64,000 nucleotides of DNA from Fibrivirga algicola (GTDB lineage: Bacteria > Bacteroidota > Bacteroidia > Cytophagales > Spirosomataceae). The notes under the pieces were generated by a model. The model was not told the origin of the DNA and made no database searches. It saw only the letters and a list, made by a program, of their open reading frames with translations. Made by a program: the position numbers and the translations under genes. The DNA is taken from assembly GCF_011742925.1 (NCBI RefSeq), contig NZ_WAEL01000013.1, positions 1 through 64,000 on the forward strand, read 5' to 3'. Positions 33,481 through 42,918 of this stretch are shown piece after piece (within the stretch, counting starts at the first letter, position 1; each line of letters opens with the position of its first letter).

Positions 33481-34344
33481 TCACTGCTTCTTTTCCCACT
33501 CAGCAATGAGCCGGTTGTTGAGCGTGACGTACTCCGTAAATTTTTCCTGACCAGCCACCTCTGCCGATTTACGGGCGGCTGCAATGGCCCCTTTATAGTC
33601 ACCCGCGCGGGCTAAGAGCTTAGCTTTCAGATGCAGGTAGTTGAACGCCGGTTTCAGTTCGACCGCCTTCGTTACCCACGTCAGGGCCTGCTTTGTATCT
33701 TTCTCCTGATCGAAGTAGTACAGCGCGGCCTGATAGTACAGTCCGGGCTTATCTTCTTTTTTGACGGTAATGCGGTTCATAATCTCCGCTGTAATCCGTT
33801 CGTCGGCATTGCTGACGATGGGGAAATGGACCGACGTATTCGCCCAGGTCAGAAAGATGGTAGCCTGGTTACGGACCACATCCTGCACCTCAATGGTGAA
33901 CGACTCATAAAACCGGGCCGACGAATCAGTTTTGACGGAGAACCGCATCACATCGTTTTTCTCGTCGTATCCATCCAGCCCGTGGCCACCAATGTGCTTG
34001 TTTAGAATGATGGTCCATTCACCTCGATTTGGAATGGTAAAGAGCGAATAACTACCGGCAGGGAGGGGTTTGCCACCAACCGTTAGCGGATCGGTAATCG
34101 TGAGTATCGTGGCATCGGACGCACCTGTGCGCCAGATTTTACCGTAAGGCACCAGCCCACCGAAGATAGTTCGACCTTTAACCGCCGGACGTGCGTAGGC
34201 TATGGTCAGGTCCGTAAAGCCAACTTTCTGTTTGACTGTCGCCGATGGTGAGGGTTCCGGTAAGCTCAGTTGAGCCAGAGCTGGTTGTGAAAAGAGTCCC
34301 GCCAGAAGCGCGAACGATGTAATTACTTTATGTAGTGAATTCAT
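33481..34344 (-). CDS. DUF2911-family secreted protein, 287 aa
   Basis: Signal peptide (VITSFALLAGLFSQPALAQ), then the DUF2911 domain (about residues 38-180; VGFTDLTIAYARPAVKGR, TIFGGLVPYGKIWRTGA), followed by a TPR-like helical tail (about 200-280; AGDYKGAIAAARKSAEVAG). The family is common in Bacteroidota and its function is not known. It lies 8 bases downstream of the beta-propeller gene and is probably co-transcribed. Confidence 0.9.
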   Translation of the reverse strand: MNSLHKVITSFALLAGLFSQPALAQLSLPEPSPSATVKQKVGFTDLTIAYARPAVKGRTIFGGLVPYGKIWRTGASDATILTITDPLTVGGKPLPAGSYSLFTIPNRGEWTIILNKHIGGHGLDGYDEKNDVMRFSVKTDSSARFYESFTIEVQDVVRNQATIFLTWANTSVHFPIVSNADERITAEIMNRITVKKEDKPGLYYQAALYYFDQEKDTKQALTWVTKAVELKPAFNYLHLKAKLLARAGDYKGAIAAARKSAEVAGQEKFTEYVTLNNRLIAEWEKKQ

Positions 34345-34352
34345 ATATCGTG

Positions 34353-35447
34353 TTAGTATTTGAGTACAATGCCGTTCGGTTTCTTGCCGACGGTAATGTC
34401 TTTAGTTTTGGCCCGCATCGCCACGTCGATGACTGATACCGTAGCAGCCCCCTGATTGGTGACGTAAGCCGTTGTGCCGTCTTTGGAGAAGGCAATGGCA
34501 TGAGCATCAAGGCCCGTCTGAACCTCACCCATCTTCATCCAGCCACTATTCATGCGTTCAAAAATGGCTACCTTGTTTCCCGTGCCGGCCTGACTGACCC
34601 ACAGCTCATTGCGGGTAGGATGATAGGCCGCGTAGCCAGGCGTGAAACCCAGCTTAACGGTTTCCACAACGGATAAGGTCGCCACGTCGATCACGCTAAT
34701 GCTTTGGCCTTTTTCGTTGTCCACGTACATCTTGCCATCGGCTCCCGGCCAGGCTCCTACCGGGTCATCACCCACTGGAATGGTTTTGGCAACCGACTTG
34801 TCGGCGATTTTGATGACCGTGACCGTATTGCTCATACCATTAGCTACGAAAGCATATTGCCCGTTTGCAGATATCGTTACTTCAGCGGGTTCCATGCCCA
34901 CGGCGATGGTATTCTTTAATGCCATCGTAGCCGCATTATACACCAATACCTTGCCGGCATCATCCATTTGCGAGGTCCAGATTTCGGAACCATCGGGCGA
35001 AAACACGGCGTTGTGGTTCATTACCGGTGTTTGCTGATTGACCGTCGTTGCGCCCGTTTTAGGGTCTACCACCAGCACCCGGCCACTCATGCCCGACGTG
35101 CCACCGGTATGGCCTGCGCTGAGGTCCATACCCGGCACCCCAACGCCGAGTTTGCTGCCATCCGGTGAGAGGTAAATGTGGTGCGGCCACATGACCATAT
35201 CACTCATCGTCATGCTGCCATGCCCGCCCGACGCTTCGCCGAAAGAGATGGTTTCCTTTACTTGCTGGCTTGACAGATCAATGACCGACAGGCTGTTTCC
35301 CTCGGCGTTGACTACGTAAGCAGCCGGATAGTTGATGTTTAGTTCAGCCTGCATGGACGACATATCATGCATGTTGCAGGCAGACAGGCCCAGCATGGGC
35401 AATAAGGCCGCCATAGACAGCGACCGCCCGGTGATCCGGTTATTCAT
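34353..35447 (-). CDS. YVTN-type beta-propeller lipoprotein, 364 aa
   Basis: Lipobox LGLSACNMHD places the anchored Cys near residue 24. About six or seven blades follow, each with the recurring pattern of surface repeats (AYVVNAEGNSLSVIDLSSQ; AFVANGMSNTVTVIKIADKS; AYVTNQGAATVSVIDVAMR). Met- and His-rich loops (GHGSMTMSDMVMWPHH) suggest metal binding. Related propellers are found in copper and nitrite-related clusters. Likely anchored in the periplasm or on the surface. It is the first gene of a short unit with DUF2911. Confidence 0.88.
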   Translation of the reverse strand: MNNRITGRSLSMAALLPMLGLSACNMHDMSSMQAELNINYPAAYVVNAEGNSLSVIDLSSQQVKETISFGEASGGHGSMTMSDMVMWPHHIYLSPDGSKLGVGVPGMDLSAGHTGGTSGMSGRVLVVDPKTGATTVNQQTPVMNHNAVFSPDGSEIWTSQMDDAGKVLVYNAATMALKNTIAVGMEPAEVTISANGQYAFVANGMSNTVTVIKIADKSVAKTIPVGDDPVGAWPGADGKMYVDNEKGQSISVIDVATLSVVETVKLGFTPGYAAYHPTRNELWVSQAGTGNKVAIFERMNSGWMKMGEVQTGLDAHAIAFSKDGTTAYVTNQGAATVSVIDVAMRAKTKDITVGKKPNGIVLKY

Positions 35448-35671
35448 GAAAAAAGATAGTTTAGTGGAAATAATTTCTGATGTGCGAACGAAAGCCCGGT
35501 CCTTTAGATTAGAACCTGCTCAGTTTAGACAAAAGCAAACCGCAAGGGATGCTTTGGCTGGTACAGCCACATCTGGGGGCGGATAACCGCGTTTAGCGGG
35601 ACCGCACAGAAAACCCGCCGACCGGGACGTTTAAATCCGTCCGCCAGCAAGTAGCTACAGGAATTGTTGGC

Positions 35672-36118
35672 TCAAATAAGCCAGGTACAGAGGGAGGTAA
35701 GCCGAAACCGGCCCGTTCGATGAAGCGGGGTGTCAGCAAAAGAGGGAACGAGTTCCGCTGAAGGGGGAGGCAGCAGAGCCGCCAGCAAAAGCCGGAACTG
35801 GGTACTAGGCAGAAAAGCCGCTGGCTGAGGAGCCGGTAACGGATGATAATCGGCCACAAAACTGCTCACGTCAAGGTGTTCGTAAGTGAGCGTTGTCTTG
35901 CAGCAGGCTGCTCTTTTGACGATTGGCTCGCCTGAAACCGGAGCCGATACTTCGTCAGATTGGCAATGTTTGGGGCAATTTCTCTGGGCCTCCAGCAAGG
36001 TCTTCGAGTGGCCGCGTAGTTGACACCAGTGTTCTACCATACCAAACCCCATACTACTCACTAGAACCAGAACGGCCAGCCAGCAGCAAATGAGTCGGGT
36101 ATGAAGGGGTGTTCGCAT
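35672..36118 (-). CDS. HYC_CC_PP-family protein, 148 aa
   Basis: One N-terminal hydrophobic segment (ICCWLAVLVLVSSMGFGM) followed by EHWCQLRG, then CPKHC, then a CC pair (ACCKTT) and the HLDVS segment, which match the small Bacteroidota family named for its His/Cys, CC and PP motifs. Probably a periplasmic Cys-rich metal-related protein. The ATG at 36118 is preferred over the GTG at 36127. A -7 box (TACCTTTG on the minus strand, 36139-36146) lies just upstream, implying a very short leader. It is divergent from the Csp-like copper protein. Confidence 0.8.
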   Translation of the reverse strand: MRTPLHTRLICCWLAVLVLVSSMGFGMVEHWCQLRGHSKTLLEAQRNCPKHCQSDEVSAPVSGEPIVKRAACCKTTLTYEHLDVSSFVADYHPLPAPQPAAFLPSTQFRLLLAALLPPPSAELVPSFADTPLHRTGRFRLTSLCTWLI

Positions 36119-36138
36119 TGGATACACGTTTACGGGAA

Positions 36139-36146
36139 CAAAGGTA
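36139..36146 (-). promoter_or_regulatory. Bacteroidota -7 box for the HYC_CC_PP gene
   Basis: CAAAGGTA on the plus strand, reading TACCTTTG on the minus strand, matches the Bacteroidota TANNTTTG consensus. It is 21 bases from the ATG at 36118. No good TTTG -33 box was seen at the usual distance. Confidence 0.5.
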
Positions 36147-36297
36147 AACGCTTTGAAACAGGAATGATTTACAGGATTCGGGAGGGTAATTACAAAATTT
36201 ATGGAAGTTGCCCAAATTAATAGCCAATGGGGAAAGTCTATTTAACCTATCTACTGATTATCAGTTGAAATAAAGGTAAACCAAACTAAAAACGACT

Positions 36298-36666
36298 ATG
36301 GCAACTTCTTTGTCCCCCCAGCAGTACCAGGATTGTATCGACGCTTGTCAGGATTGCGCCGTGAGCTGCGATGCCTGCGCCGAAGCCTGTCTCGGCGAAC
36401 AGGACGTAAAGATGATGGTGGATTGTATCCGGCTCGACCGTGACTGCGCCAAAATCTGTTACACGGCTATTTCATTCATGGCCAGCGGTAGTCCCCACGC
36501 GGCTGATGTATGCCAGCTTTGCGCCCATATCTGCGAAGCCTGCGCGGCTGAGTGCGAAAAACACGCCGATCATGCCGATCATTGTCGACAGTGCGCCGAA
36601 GCCTGCCGTCGGTGCGCCGAGGCTTGCCGCCAGATGGCACAAGGGGCGCATAGCATGGCAGCCTAA
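36298..36666 (+). CDS. csp: Four-helix-bundle copper storage protein (Csp/DUF326-like), 122 aa
   Basis: Cys-rich four-helix protein with repeated CxxxC motifs facing the bundle core (CIDACQDCAVSCDACAEAC, CQLCAHICEACAAEC, CRQCAEACRRCAEACR), 19 Cys in total. Csp proteins bind many Cu+ ions inside the bundle. No signal peptide is present, so it is the cytosolic Csp3 type. It starts at ATG 36298 and ends at a strong terminator, so it is transcribed alone. It is divergent from the HYC_CC_PP gene. Confidence 0.93.
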   Translation: MATSLSPQQYQDCIDACQDCAVSCDACAEACLGEQDVKMMVDCIRLDRDCAKICYTAISFMASGSPHAADVCQLCAHICEACAAECEKHADHADHCRQCAEACRRCAEACRQMAQGAHSMAA

Positions 36667-36679
36667 CTATCGATTTGCT

Positions 36680-36716
36680 GAATAACCCGCTTACTTTGTT
36701 CAAAAGCGGGTTATTC
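36680..36716 (+). terminator. Terminator after the Csp gene
   Basis: GAATAACCCGCTT (36680-36692) and AAGCGGGTTATTC (36704-36716) form a 13-bp perfect stem with an 11-nt loop, followed by GGTTTCCTTTTT. It separates the Csp gene from the next plus-strand gene. Confidence 0.85.
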
Positions 36717-36755
36717 GGTTTCCTTTTTGACTACCTGTTGCATAAGTCTTTAGCG

Positions 36756-36763
36756 TACCTTTG
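36756..36763 (+). promoter_or_regulatory. Bacteroidota -7 box for the gene at 36769
   Basis: TACCTTTG is an exact TANNTTTG match lying 5 bases before the GTG start, implying a leaderless or nearly leaderless transcript. This could be the main promoter of the following RND operon. No -33 TTTG lies at the best distance. Confidence 0.55.
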
Positions 36764-36768
36764 TTGCT

Positions 36769-37113
36769 GTGAAGTGGTTGACCCTCCTGTTGTCTGTCTA
36801 TCTCCTGGGCCTGTCCCTCTGGCCCTGTGCAGATGAACGGCTGCTCCCTACCGGGCAGTCGGGGATAGCTATGGTTTTGTCGGCCACAACCACGGAGTCG
36901 GATGCCGGTCATCACCACGAGCATGATGCCTGTTCGCCTTTTTGTACTTGTGCCTGCTGCGCGGCCACGATTACCGTTTTCACCCACTTCAGCTACTCGC
37001 TCCTCCCTTCGGTCGAAGTCATCCCGATGGATGTAGTCTCGTTTCATTACGTGTCGGCTCCCTTGTCCGATACGCTTACGGCCATCTGGCAACCCCCCAA
37101 ACTCCGGGTCTGA
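36769..37113 (+). CDS. Small secreted His/Cys protein (DUF6660-like), 114 aa
   Basis: Starts at GTG 36769, just after an exact -7 box. A hydrophobic N-terminus (LTLLLSVYLLGLSLWPCAD) acts as signal peptide or lipobox-like segment. The mature protein has a His cluster (DAGHHHEHDAC) and a Cys-rich segment (SPFCTCACCAA), then a C-terminal stretch without known motif. The pattern fits the small proteins located just before CzcA/CusA genes in Bacteroidota, so a metal-sensing or metal-buffering role is likely. The family name is a tentative recognition. Confidence 0.7.
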   Translation: MKWLTLLLSVYLLGLSLWPCADERLLPTGQSGIAMVLSATTTESDAGHHHEHDACSPFCTCACCAATITVFTHFSYSLLPSVEVIPMDVVSFHYVSAPLSDTLTAIWQPPKLRV

Positions 37114-37225
37114 ACACCCTTTCCGTTCACGGCTGATTACTCCGCAATACCTGGCTCGATAGAGCTGGTTGTGGGATTAGCGCGTGTATGGCATCCTCCT
37201 ATTATCCATTTGTTCAGATTCGTTT

Positions 37226-40200
37226 ATGCTGGATTCCATTATTCGTTTTTCCATTCGGAATAAACTCATTATTGGCCTGTTTACGCTGGCCTTGGTCGTG
37301 TGGGGCGGTTACTCGCTCTCTCGGCTACCCATCGATGCCCTGCCCGACATCACTAACAACCAGGTGCAGGTCATCACCCGAAGCCCCGCGCTGGCGGCTC
37401 AGGAAATTGAACGGCTCGTTACCTTTCCCATCGAGCAAACGATGGCCACCATTCCCAATATTGTCGAGATTCGCTCACTGTCGCGCTTCGGACTCTCAGT
37501 GGTCACTATCGTTTTTACCGATAAAACCGATGTCTACTGGGCGCGGCAGCAAATCAGCGAACGCCTGACTGAAGCCCGCAGCCAGATTCCTGCTGGTACG
37601 GGCGAACCCACCATCGGCCCCGTTTCGACGGGCCTCGGCGAGATTTACCAGTACGTAATCTACGCCAAACCCGGCTTTGAGAACCGCTATTCGCCCACCG
37701 AACTACGCTCTATTCAGGATTGGGTGGTGCGTCGGCAACTGCTGGGTACGCCCGGCGTGGCCGATGTGAGCAGCTTTGGGGGCTTGCTGAAGCAGTACGA
37801 AATCGCCATCGATCCCGACCGGCTGCGCTCCTATGGTTTGAGTATCGGCGATTTGTTTACCGCCCTCTCGCGCAACAACCAGAACACGGGCGGAGCGTAT
37901 ATTGACAAAAAACCCAACGCCTATTTCATCCGCACCGAGGGGCTGGTGACTAACTTAGACGACATTGGGCGGATTGTGGTTCGGCGCACTACGGGTCGAA
38001 CCCCGGTGCTGATTCGCGACGTGGCCACGGTGCAATTTGGTTCGGCCGTGCGCTACGGTGCCCTGACCCGCAATGGCGAAGGCGAAGCCGTGGGTGCCCT
38101 GGTACTGATGCTCAAAGGCGAAAACGCCAACACGGTGATCGGGCAGGTCAAAACACGCATGGAACAGATCCGCCGGACGCTGCCCGAAGGCGTGGACGTT
38201 CACGCGTTTCTCGACCGCTCCGAACTGGTGGGCCGGGCCATCGGCACCGTCACCAAAAACCTAATCGAAGGCGCGTTGATCGTGATTTTCGTCTTGATCC
38301 TGTTTCTGGGAAACCTGCGGGCGGGGCTGATTGTGGCCTCGGTGATTCCGCTGGCCATGCTCTTTGCGGTCAGTATGATGTACCTCTTCGGCGTGTCGGG
38401 CAACCTGATGAGTTTAGGGGCCATCGACTTCGGCCTGATCGTGGACGGAGCAGTGATTATCGTGGAAGCGTCGCTGCATCATCTGGGACTCATCAAGTTG
38501 TCCCGGCTCACGCAGGAGCAAATGGACGAGGAAGTTTATACATCGGCCTCGCGGATTCGGGACTCAGCGGCTTTTGGGGAGATCATTATCCTGATCGTTT
38601 ACCTGCCGATTCTGGCCTTAGTCGGGATTGAAGGCAAGATGTTCGGGCCGATGGCGCAGGTGGTGGCCTTTGCCATTGCGGGGGCGTTTATTCTCTCCTT
38701 AACCTACGTACCCATGATGTCGGCCCTGTTTCTGAGCAAAAATCTCTCGCATAAACCAAACTTCTCCGACCGGATGATGGCCTTCTTCCAGCGGGGCTAC
38801 GAACCTGCCCTGCGCGGAGCCATGCGGATGAAAACCCTGGTGCTGGCCCTGTCGGTCGCGTTGCTGGTCGGGGCTGTCTGGCTTTTTACGACGCTGGGTG
38901 GCGAATTTATTCCCAACCTTAACGAAGGTGATTTCGCCGTGGAAGTCCGGGTGCGCACGGGCAGTTCACTGAGTCAAACCATCGACAAGGTGTTGCAGGC
39001 CAGTGCATTGCTGAAGAAACAGTTTCCCGAAGTGCGCGAAGTGATCGGTAAAACCGGCGCGGGTGAAATTCCGACCGATCCCATGCCCATCGAAGCAACT
39101 GACCTGATGGTGATCCTCAAACCCCAGGACCAGTGGACCTCGGCAACCAGCAAAGACGAATTAGCGACGAAAATGGCCGAAGCCCTCGAAGTGATTCCGG
39201 GCGTGGAGTTCGGCTTTCAGCAGCCCATTCAGATGCGCTTCAACGAGCTGATTTCGGGAGCCAAACAGGACGTAGCCGTCAAAATTTTTGGCGAAGACCT
39301 GGCCGAACTAACCCGGCTGGCCGGGCAAATCAACGGCTTGGTCAGCAAGGTATCGGGGGCGACGGATGTCTATGTGGAGCAGGTATCGGGTTTGCCCCAG
39401 GTTGTGGTGCAGATAGACCGAGAAGCCCTGGCCCGCTATGGCCTGAGCGTGGACGAGGTGAACCAGACTGTTTCGGCAGCTTTTGCCGGGCAGAGTGCGG
39501 GCTTAGTTTACGAAGGCGAACGACGCTACGACCTCACCGTGCGGCTGGCCCAAAGCGGGCGGAGCAGCATTGAGGATGTACGCGCCCTGACCATTCCCGT
39601 ACCCGACGGCCCGGCGGTGCCGCTGTCGCAACTGGCCAGTGTGGACCTCAGGCCAGGCCCCAACCAGATTCAGCGCGAAGATGCCAAACGGCGGCTGTCC
39701 GTTGCCTTCAACGTGCGGGGCCGCGACGTGGAAAGCGTGGTGCTGGAGTTGCAACAGAAAATTAATAGCCAGATCAAATTCCCGCCCGGCTATTACGTCA
39801 CCTACGGCGGGCAGTTCGAGAATCTGATCGAAGCCCGCGACCGGCTCTCCATTGCGGTGCCCGTGTCCTTAGCCCTGATCTTCGGGCTGCTGTTTCTCAC
39901 GTTTGGTTCGGCCCGGCAGTCGCTGCTGATTTTCTCAGCCATTCCGCTGGCGGCCATTGGGGGTATTTTGGCCTTGTGGCTGCGCGATATGCCGTTTAGT
40001 ATTTCGGCGGGCGTGGGGTTCATTGCCCTCTTCGGGGTGGCCGTACTGAACGGGATTGTGCTCATCGGCGAATTCAACCGGCTGCGGCTGGCGGGAGAAA
40101 CCGACTTGGTGAAGGTCATTTATGCCGGAACAGCCGTGCGGCTGCGGCCCGTGCTGATGACCGCGACGGTGGCTTCGCTCGGTTTTCTGCCGATGGCGTT

Positions 40201-41665
40201 GTCGAGTTCAGCCGGGGCCGAGGTGCAAAAGCCGCTGGCAACGGTTGTAATCGGCGGGCTACTTACGGCCACGCTGTTGACGCTGTTTGTGTTGCCGGTG
40301 CTATACGTGTTGATCGAACGGCGGTTCGGTAAAAAATTCGGTCAACCGAAAGCAATATCCGAACCGGTAGCGGTTTCAATAGCTAACTGGCTGGTGATCG
40401 GGTTGATTGGTCTGGGTACGTTCGGGTCGCTAACCGCGAATGCTCAGGTTACGGCTCAACCCGGCGTGGGCCAAATCGGAACCGGGAGCGGTCTTTCGCT
40501 CGCTCAGGCGTTGCAACAGGCAGGCAGCAATAACCCCCAACTGCGGGTATCGCAACTCAATGTGGGCTACCAGCAAAGTTTGCGGGCAACGGCGGGCGAC
40601 GTGGGCAAAACCGATATTTCCACCACTTTCGGCCAGTACAACAGCCGTTATGTCGACCAGTCGTTTACCATCGGGCAGCGGTTGCCCAATCCGGCCCTGG
40701 TGCGGGGGCTGCGTTCATTAGCCGATGCCCGCACGGCCGGGGCCGAAGCCGAAGGCCGATTAACCCGCGCCGACCTGGCCCGGCAGGTGAAAGCCACGTA
40801 TTACCAACTTTGGTACGTGCAGTCACAGGCTGTTTTTCTTCGTAGCCAAGATAGTTTATTTGCGGCCATTGCGCGGGGGGCCGAGGTACGTCGGCGCACG
40901 GGCGAGGGGACGTTATTGGAACAGACAGCCGCCGAGGTGCAACGCCGACAGGCCCAAACCGCTCTGAGCCAAAACGCCTTAGACGCGCAGATTCTGGCCC
41001 GGCAGTTGCAGACCCTGCTGGCCAGTTTTGCCCCGCCAACCGTTCCCGATGTGCCGTTGACCGAGCGTACCCTGCCCATCGTTGACTCGTCAATGCTGGC
41101 GCAAAACCCCGAACTGGCCCTGTTGGGTGGTCAGATCGAGGTGGCCCGGCGCGAAACTGACGTGGAAGCGGCCCGGCTCAAACCCGACTTCACGGTGGGT
41201 CTCACCAACCAGTCACTCCAGGGGTTTCAGACGCTGCCCGACGGAGGAGGTGATCGGTTCTACGGGTTCGGCAACCGCTTCACCTACGGGCAGGTGGGCG
41301 TGTCGATCCCGCTGTTTGCTAAGCCGCTTAAAGCCCGCGTTGCTGCGGCCCGAATTGGTCAGCAACGCGCTGAGGCCCAGCGCACGGCCCGCGAGCGTAG
41401 CCTGAAAGGTGAAGTAGCCACTACGATTCAGAGTTATCAGAAAGACCGGCAGGCCCTGACCTACTACCGCGAATCGGCTCTGCCCCAGGCCGCGCTGATT
41501 CGGGAGCAGGTTACAAAGTCGTACCGGGCGGGCGAAATCGGGTACGTCGAATTACTGCAAAACCTCCGAACCGTCAGCGAGATTCAGACCGGCTATTTAG
41601 CGGCTCTCAATGACTTAAATCAAACCTTAATCAATCTCGACTTCTTGTTGGGACGCATCGACTAA
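37226..41665 (+). CDS. czcA: CzcA-like RND pump fused to a CzcC-like outer-membrane channel, 1479 aa
   Basis: Two proteins in one chain. Residues 1-1040 form the pump. Its TM4 reads DFGLIVDGAVIIVE (about 401-414), the form typical of divalent cation (Zn, Co, Cd) HME-RND pumps. Residues about 1085-1479 form a TolC-like channel (LSLAQALQQAG, then long helices). Between them, residues about 1055-1078 form a hydrophobic stretch ending ANAQ, which looks like an internal signal peptide with a possible cleavage site. The ATG at 37226 is preferred over a start 14 codons earlier. The stop overlaps the adaptor start (TAATG). RND-channel fusions recur in Bacteroidota. Confidence 0.95.
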   Translation: MLDSIIRFSIRNKLIIGLFTLALVVWGGYSLSRLPIDALPDITNNQVQVITRSPALAAQEIERLVTFPIEQTMATIPNIVEIRSLSRFGLSVVTIVFTDKTDVYWARQQISERLTEARSQIPAGTGEPTIGPVSTGLGEIYQYVIYAKPGFENRYSPTELRSIQDWVVRRQLLGTPGVADVSSFGGLLKQYEIAIDPDRLRSYGLSIGDLFTALSRNNQNTGGAYIDKKPNAYFIRTEGLVTNLDDIGRIVVRRTTGRTPVLIRDVATVQFGSAVRYGALTRNGEGEAVGALVLMLKGENANTVIGQVKTRMEQIRRTLPEGVDVHAFLDRSELVGRAIGTVTKNLIEGALIVIFVLILFLGNLRAGLIVASVIPLAMLFAVSMMYLFGVSGNLMSLGAIDFGLIVDGAVIIVEASLHHLGLIKLSRLTQEQMDEEVYTSASRIRDSAAFGEIIILIVYLPILALVGIEGKMFGPMAQVVAFAIAGAFILSLTYVPMMSALFLSKNLSHKPNFSDRMMAFFQRGYEPALRGAMRMKTLVLALSVALLVGAVWLFTTLGGEFIPNLNEGDFAVEVRVRTGSSLSQTIDKVLQASALLKKQFPEVREVIGKTGAGEIPTDPMPIEATDLMVILKPQDQWTSATSKDELATKMAEALEVIPGVEFGFQQPIQMRFNELISGAKQDVAVKIFGEDLAELTRLAGQINGLVSKVSGATDVYVEQVSGLPQVVVQIDREALARYGLSVDEVNQTVSAAFAGQSAGLVYEGERRYDLTVRLAQSGRSSIEDVRALTIPVPDGPAVPLSQLASVDLRPGPNQIQREDAKRRLSVAFNVRGRDVESVVLELQQKINSQIKFPPGYYVTYGGQFENLIEARDRLSIAVPVSLALIFGLLFLTFGSARQSLLIFSAIPLAAIGGILALWLRDMPFSISAGVGFIALFGVAVLNGIVLIGEFNRLRLAGETDLVKVIYAGTAVRLRPVLMTATVASLGFLPMALSSSAGAEVQKPLATVVIGGLLTATLLTLFVLPVLYVLIERRFGKKFGQPKAISEPVAVSIANWLVIGLIGLGTFGSLTANAQVTAQPGVGQIGTGSGLSLAQALQQAGSNNPQLRVSQLNVGYQQSLRATAGDVGKTDISTTFGQYNSRYVDQSFTIGQRLPNPALVRGLRSLADARTAGAEAEGRLTRADLARQVKATYYQLWYVQSQAVFLRSQDSLFAAIARGAEVRRRTGEGTLLEQTAAEVQRRQAQTALSQNALDAQILARQLQTLLASFAPPTVPDVPLTERTLPIVDSSMLAQNPELALLGGQIEVARRETDVEAARLKPDFTVGLTNQSLQGFQTLPDGGGDRFYGFGNRFTYGQVGVSIPLFAKPLKARVAAARIGQQRAEAQRTARERSLKGEVATTIQSYQKDRQALTYYRESALPQAALIREQVTKSYRAGEIGYVELLQNLRTVSEIQTGYLAALNDLNQTLINLDFLLGRID

Positions 41666-42918
41666 TGAAACGAATTCATCTGATTATCAGCCATATTTTC
41701 CTGCTTTCGCTGCTTACCGTGACCGCCTGCAAGAAACAATCTGCCGAAGGGGGCAACGCCGACACAACCGTCGTAGGAGCCAGCGGCCACGAAGCCGAAC
41801 CCAAGACCGGGCAACCCGTCGAGGGCGCCGAAGAAGAAGAAGCGGGCTTAATTGAACTGACCGAAGCCCAGTACCAGACCGTCGGGGTAAAATTAGGCCG
41901 GTTGGAACAGCGGCAAATGAGCCAGTTGATCCGCGTGAACGGGTCGCTGACGGTGCCGCCCGGCCAACAGGTGTCGGTTTCGTCGCCCTACGGCGGCATT
42001 CTCAAATCGGCCAATCTACTGGCGGGTACGCCGGTGCGGCAGGGTCAAACGCTGGCCGTGCTCGAAAACCCGGAGTTTATCCGCATTCAGCAGGAGTACT
42101 TGGAAACCCAGAGCCAACTGACGTATCAGCAGCAGGAATACGAGCGGCAACGTGAGTTGAGCCGCGAAAACGTGGGTGCGCTTAAAACGCTGCAACAGGC
42201 AACGTCGCAATTAGGTATGTTGCGGGCGCGGATAGGTGGCTTACGCCAGCAGTTGGCTATCCTGGGCGTGAACGCGGCAAAGCTGACTCCCGAAACCATC
42301 ACCCGCACTATGAGTGTCCGCGCCCCCATCGGCGGTACGCTGACGCAGGTTAACGTGAACCGGGGCAGTTATGTAGCGGCCAACGATGTACTTTTTGAAC
42401 TCACAAACGCGGCTGGTTTGCTGGCCGAACTGACGGTGTTCGAGGGTGATCTGGCCCGGATGCAGGTCGGGCAGCGGGTGCGTTTATCCGTCGTTGGCGT
42501 AGCGGGCGAACGAACCGGGCGTATCAAACTCATCAACCGCGAAGTTAATGCCGACCGGACAGTGAAGGTCTATGCAAGTTTAGACAATCCGGCTTCGGGT
42601 GCGCTCCGTCCGGGTACGTTTGTCAAGGCGGTTGTCGAAACCGGCGCGGCTACCGAACCCGCCCTGCCCGAACCAGCGGTGGTGCAGTCGGGCAATAGCA
42701 GCCAGATTTTTGTGTATGCCGGGAAAGAGGACCACGAAGGGTTGGTTCACTACCGATTCCGGCCCGTGCCGGTGCGGGCGGGTGCTGCTCAGAACGGCTA
42801 CAGGTCCGTCACCCTGCCCACCGGCGTAGCGGCCGATGCCCAGGTCGTGCTGGCGGGTGCGTATGATATACTGTCGGCCAGTGCCGGGGGCGATGAAGGG
42901 GGCGGACATGGACACTAA
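41665..42918 (+). CDS. czcB: CzcB-type RND periplasmic adaptor, 417 aa
   Basis: Lipobox TVTACKKQ places the anchored Cys near residue 22. Barrel-sandwich (SVSSPYGGILKSANLLAGTP), helical hairpin (QQEYERQRELSRENVGALKT) and beta-barrel follow in the usual order. The Asp/Glu-rich linker (GAEEEEAG) and C-terminal GDEGGGHGH could bind divalent metal. Its ATG overlaps the stop of the pump-channel gene (TAATG), giving tight coupling. It completes the tripartite Zn/Cd/Co exporter encoded here by two genes. Confidence 0.93.
   Translation: MKRIHLIISHIFLLSLLTVTACKKQSAEGGNADTTVVGASGHEAEPKTGQPVEGAEEEEAGLIELTEAQYQTVGVKLGRLEQRQMSQLIRVNGSLTVPPGQQVSVSSPYGGILKSANLLAGTPVRQGQTLAVLENPEFIRIQQEYLETQSQLTYQQQEYERQRELSRENVGALKTLQQATSQLGMLRARIGGLRQQLAILGVNAAKLTPETITRTMSVRAPIGGTLTQVNVNRGSYVAANDVLFELTNAAGLLAELTVFEGDLARMQVGQRVRLSVVGVAGERTGRIKLINREVNADRTVKVYASLDNPASGALRPGTFVKAVVETGAATEPALPEPAVVQSGNSSQIFVYAGKEDHEGLVHYRFRPVPVRAGAAQNGYRSVTLPTGVAADAQVVLAGAYDILSASAGGDEGGGHGH

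Noticed and set aside
42836-42907. Longer N-terminus for the gene at 42908
   Set aside because: The extra 24 codons lie inside czcB in another frame, and the ATG at 42908 gives a normal overlap of 11 bases.
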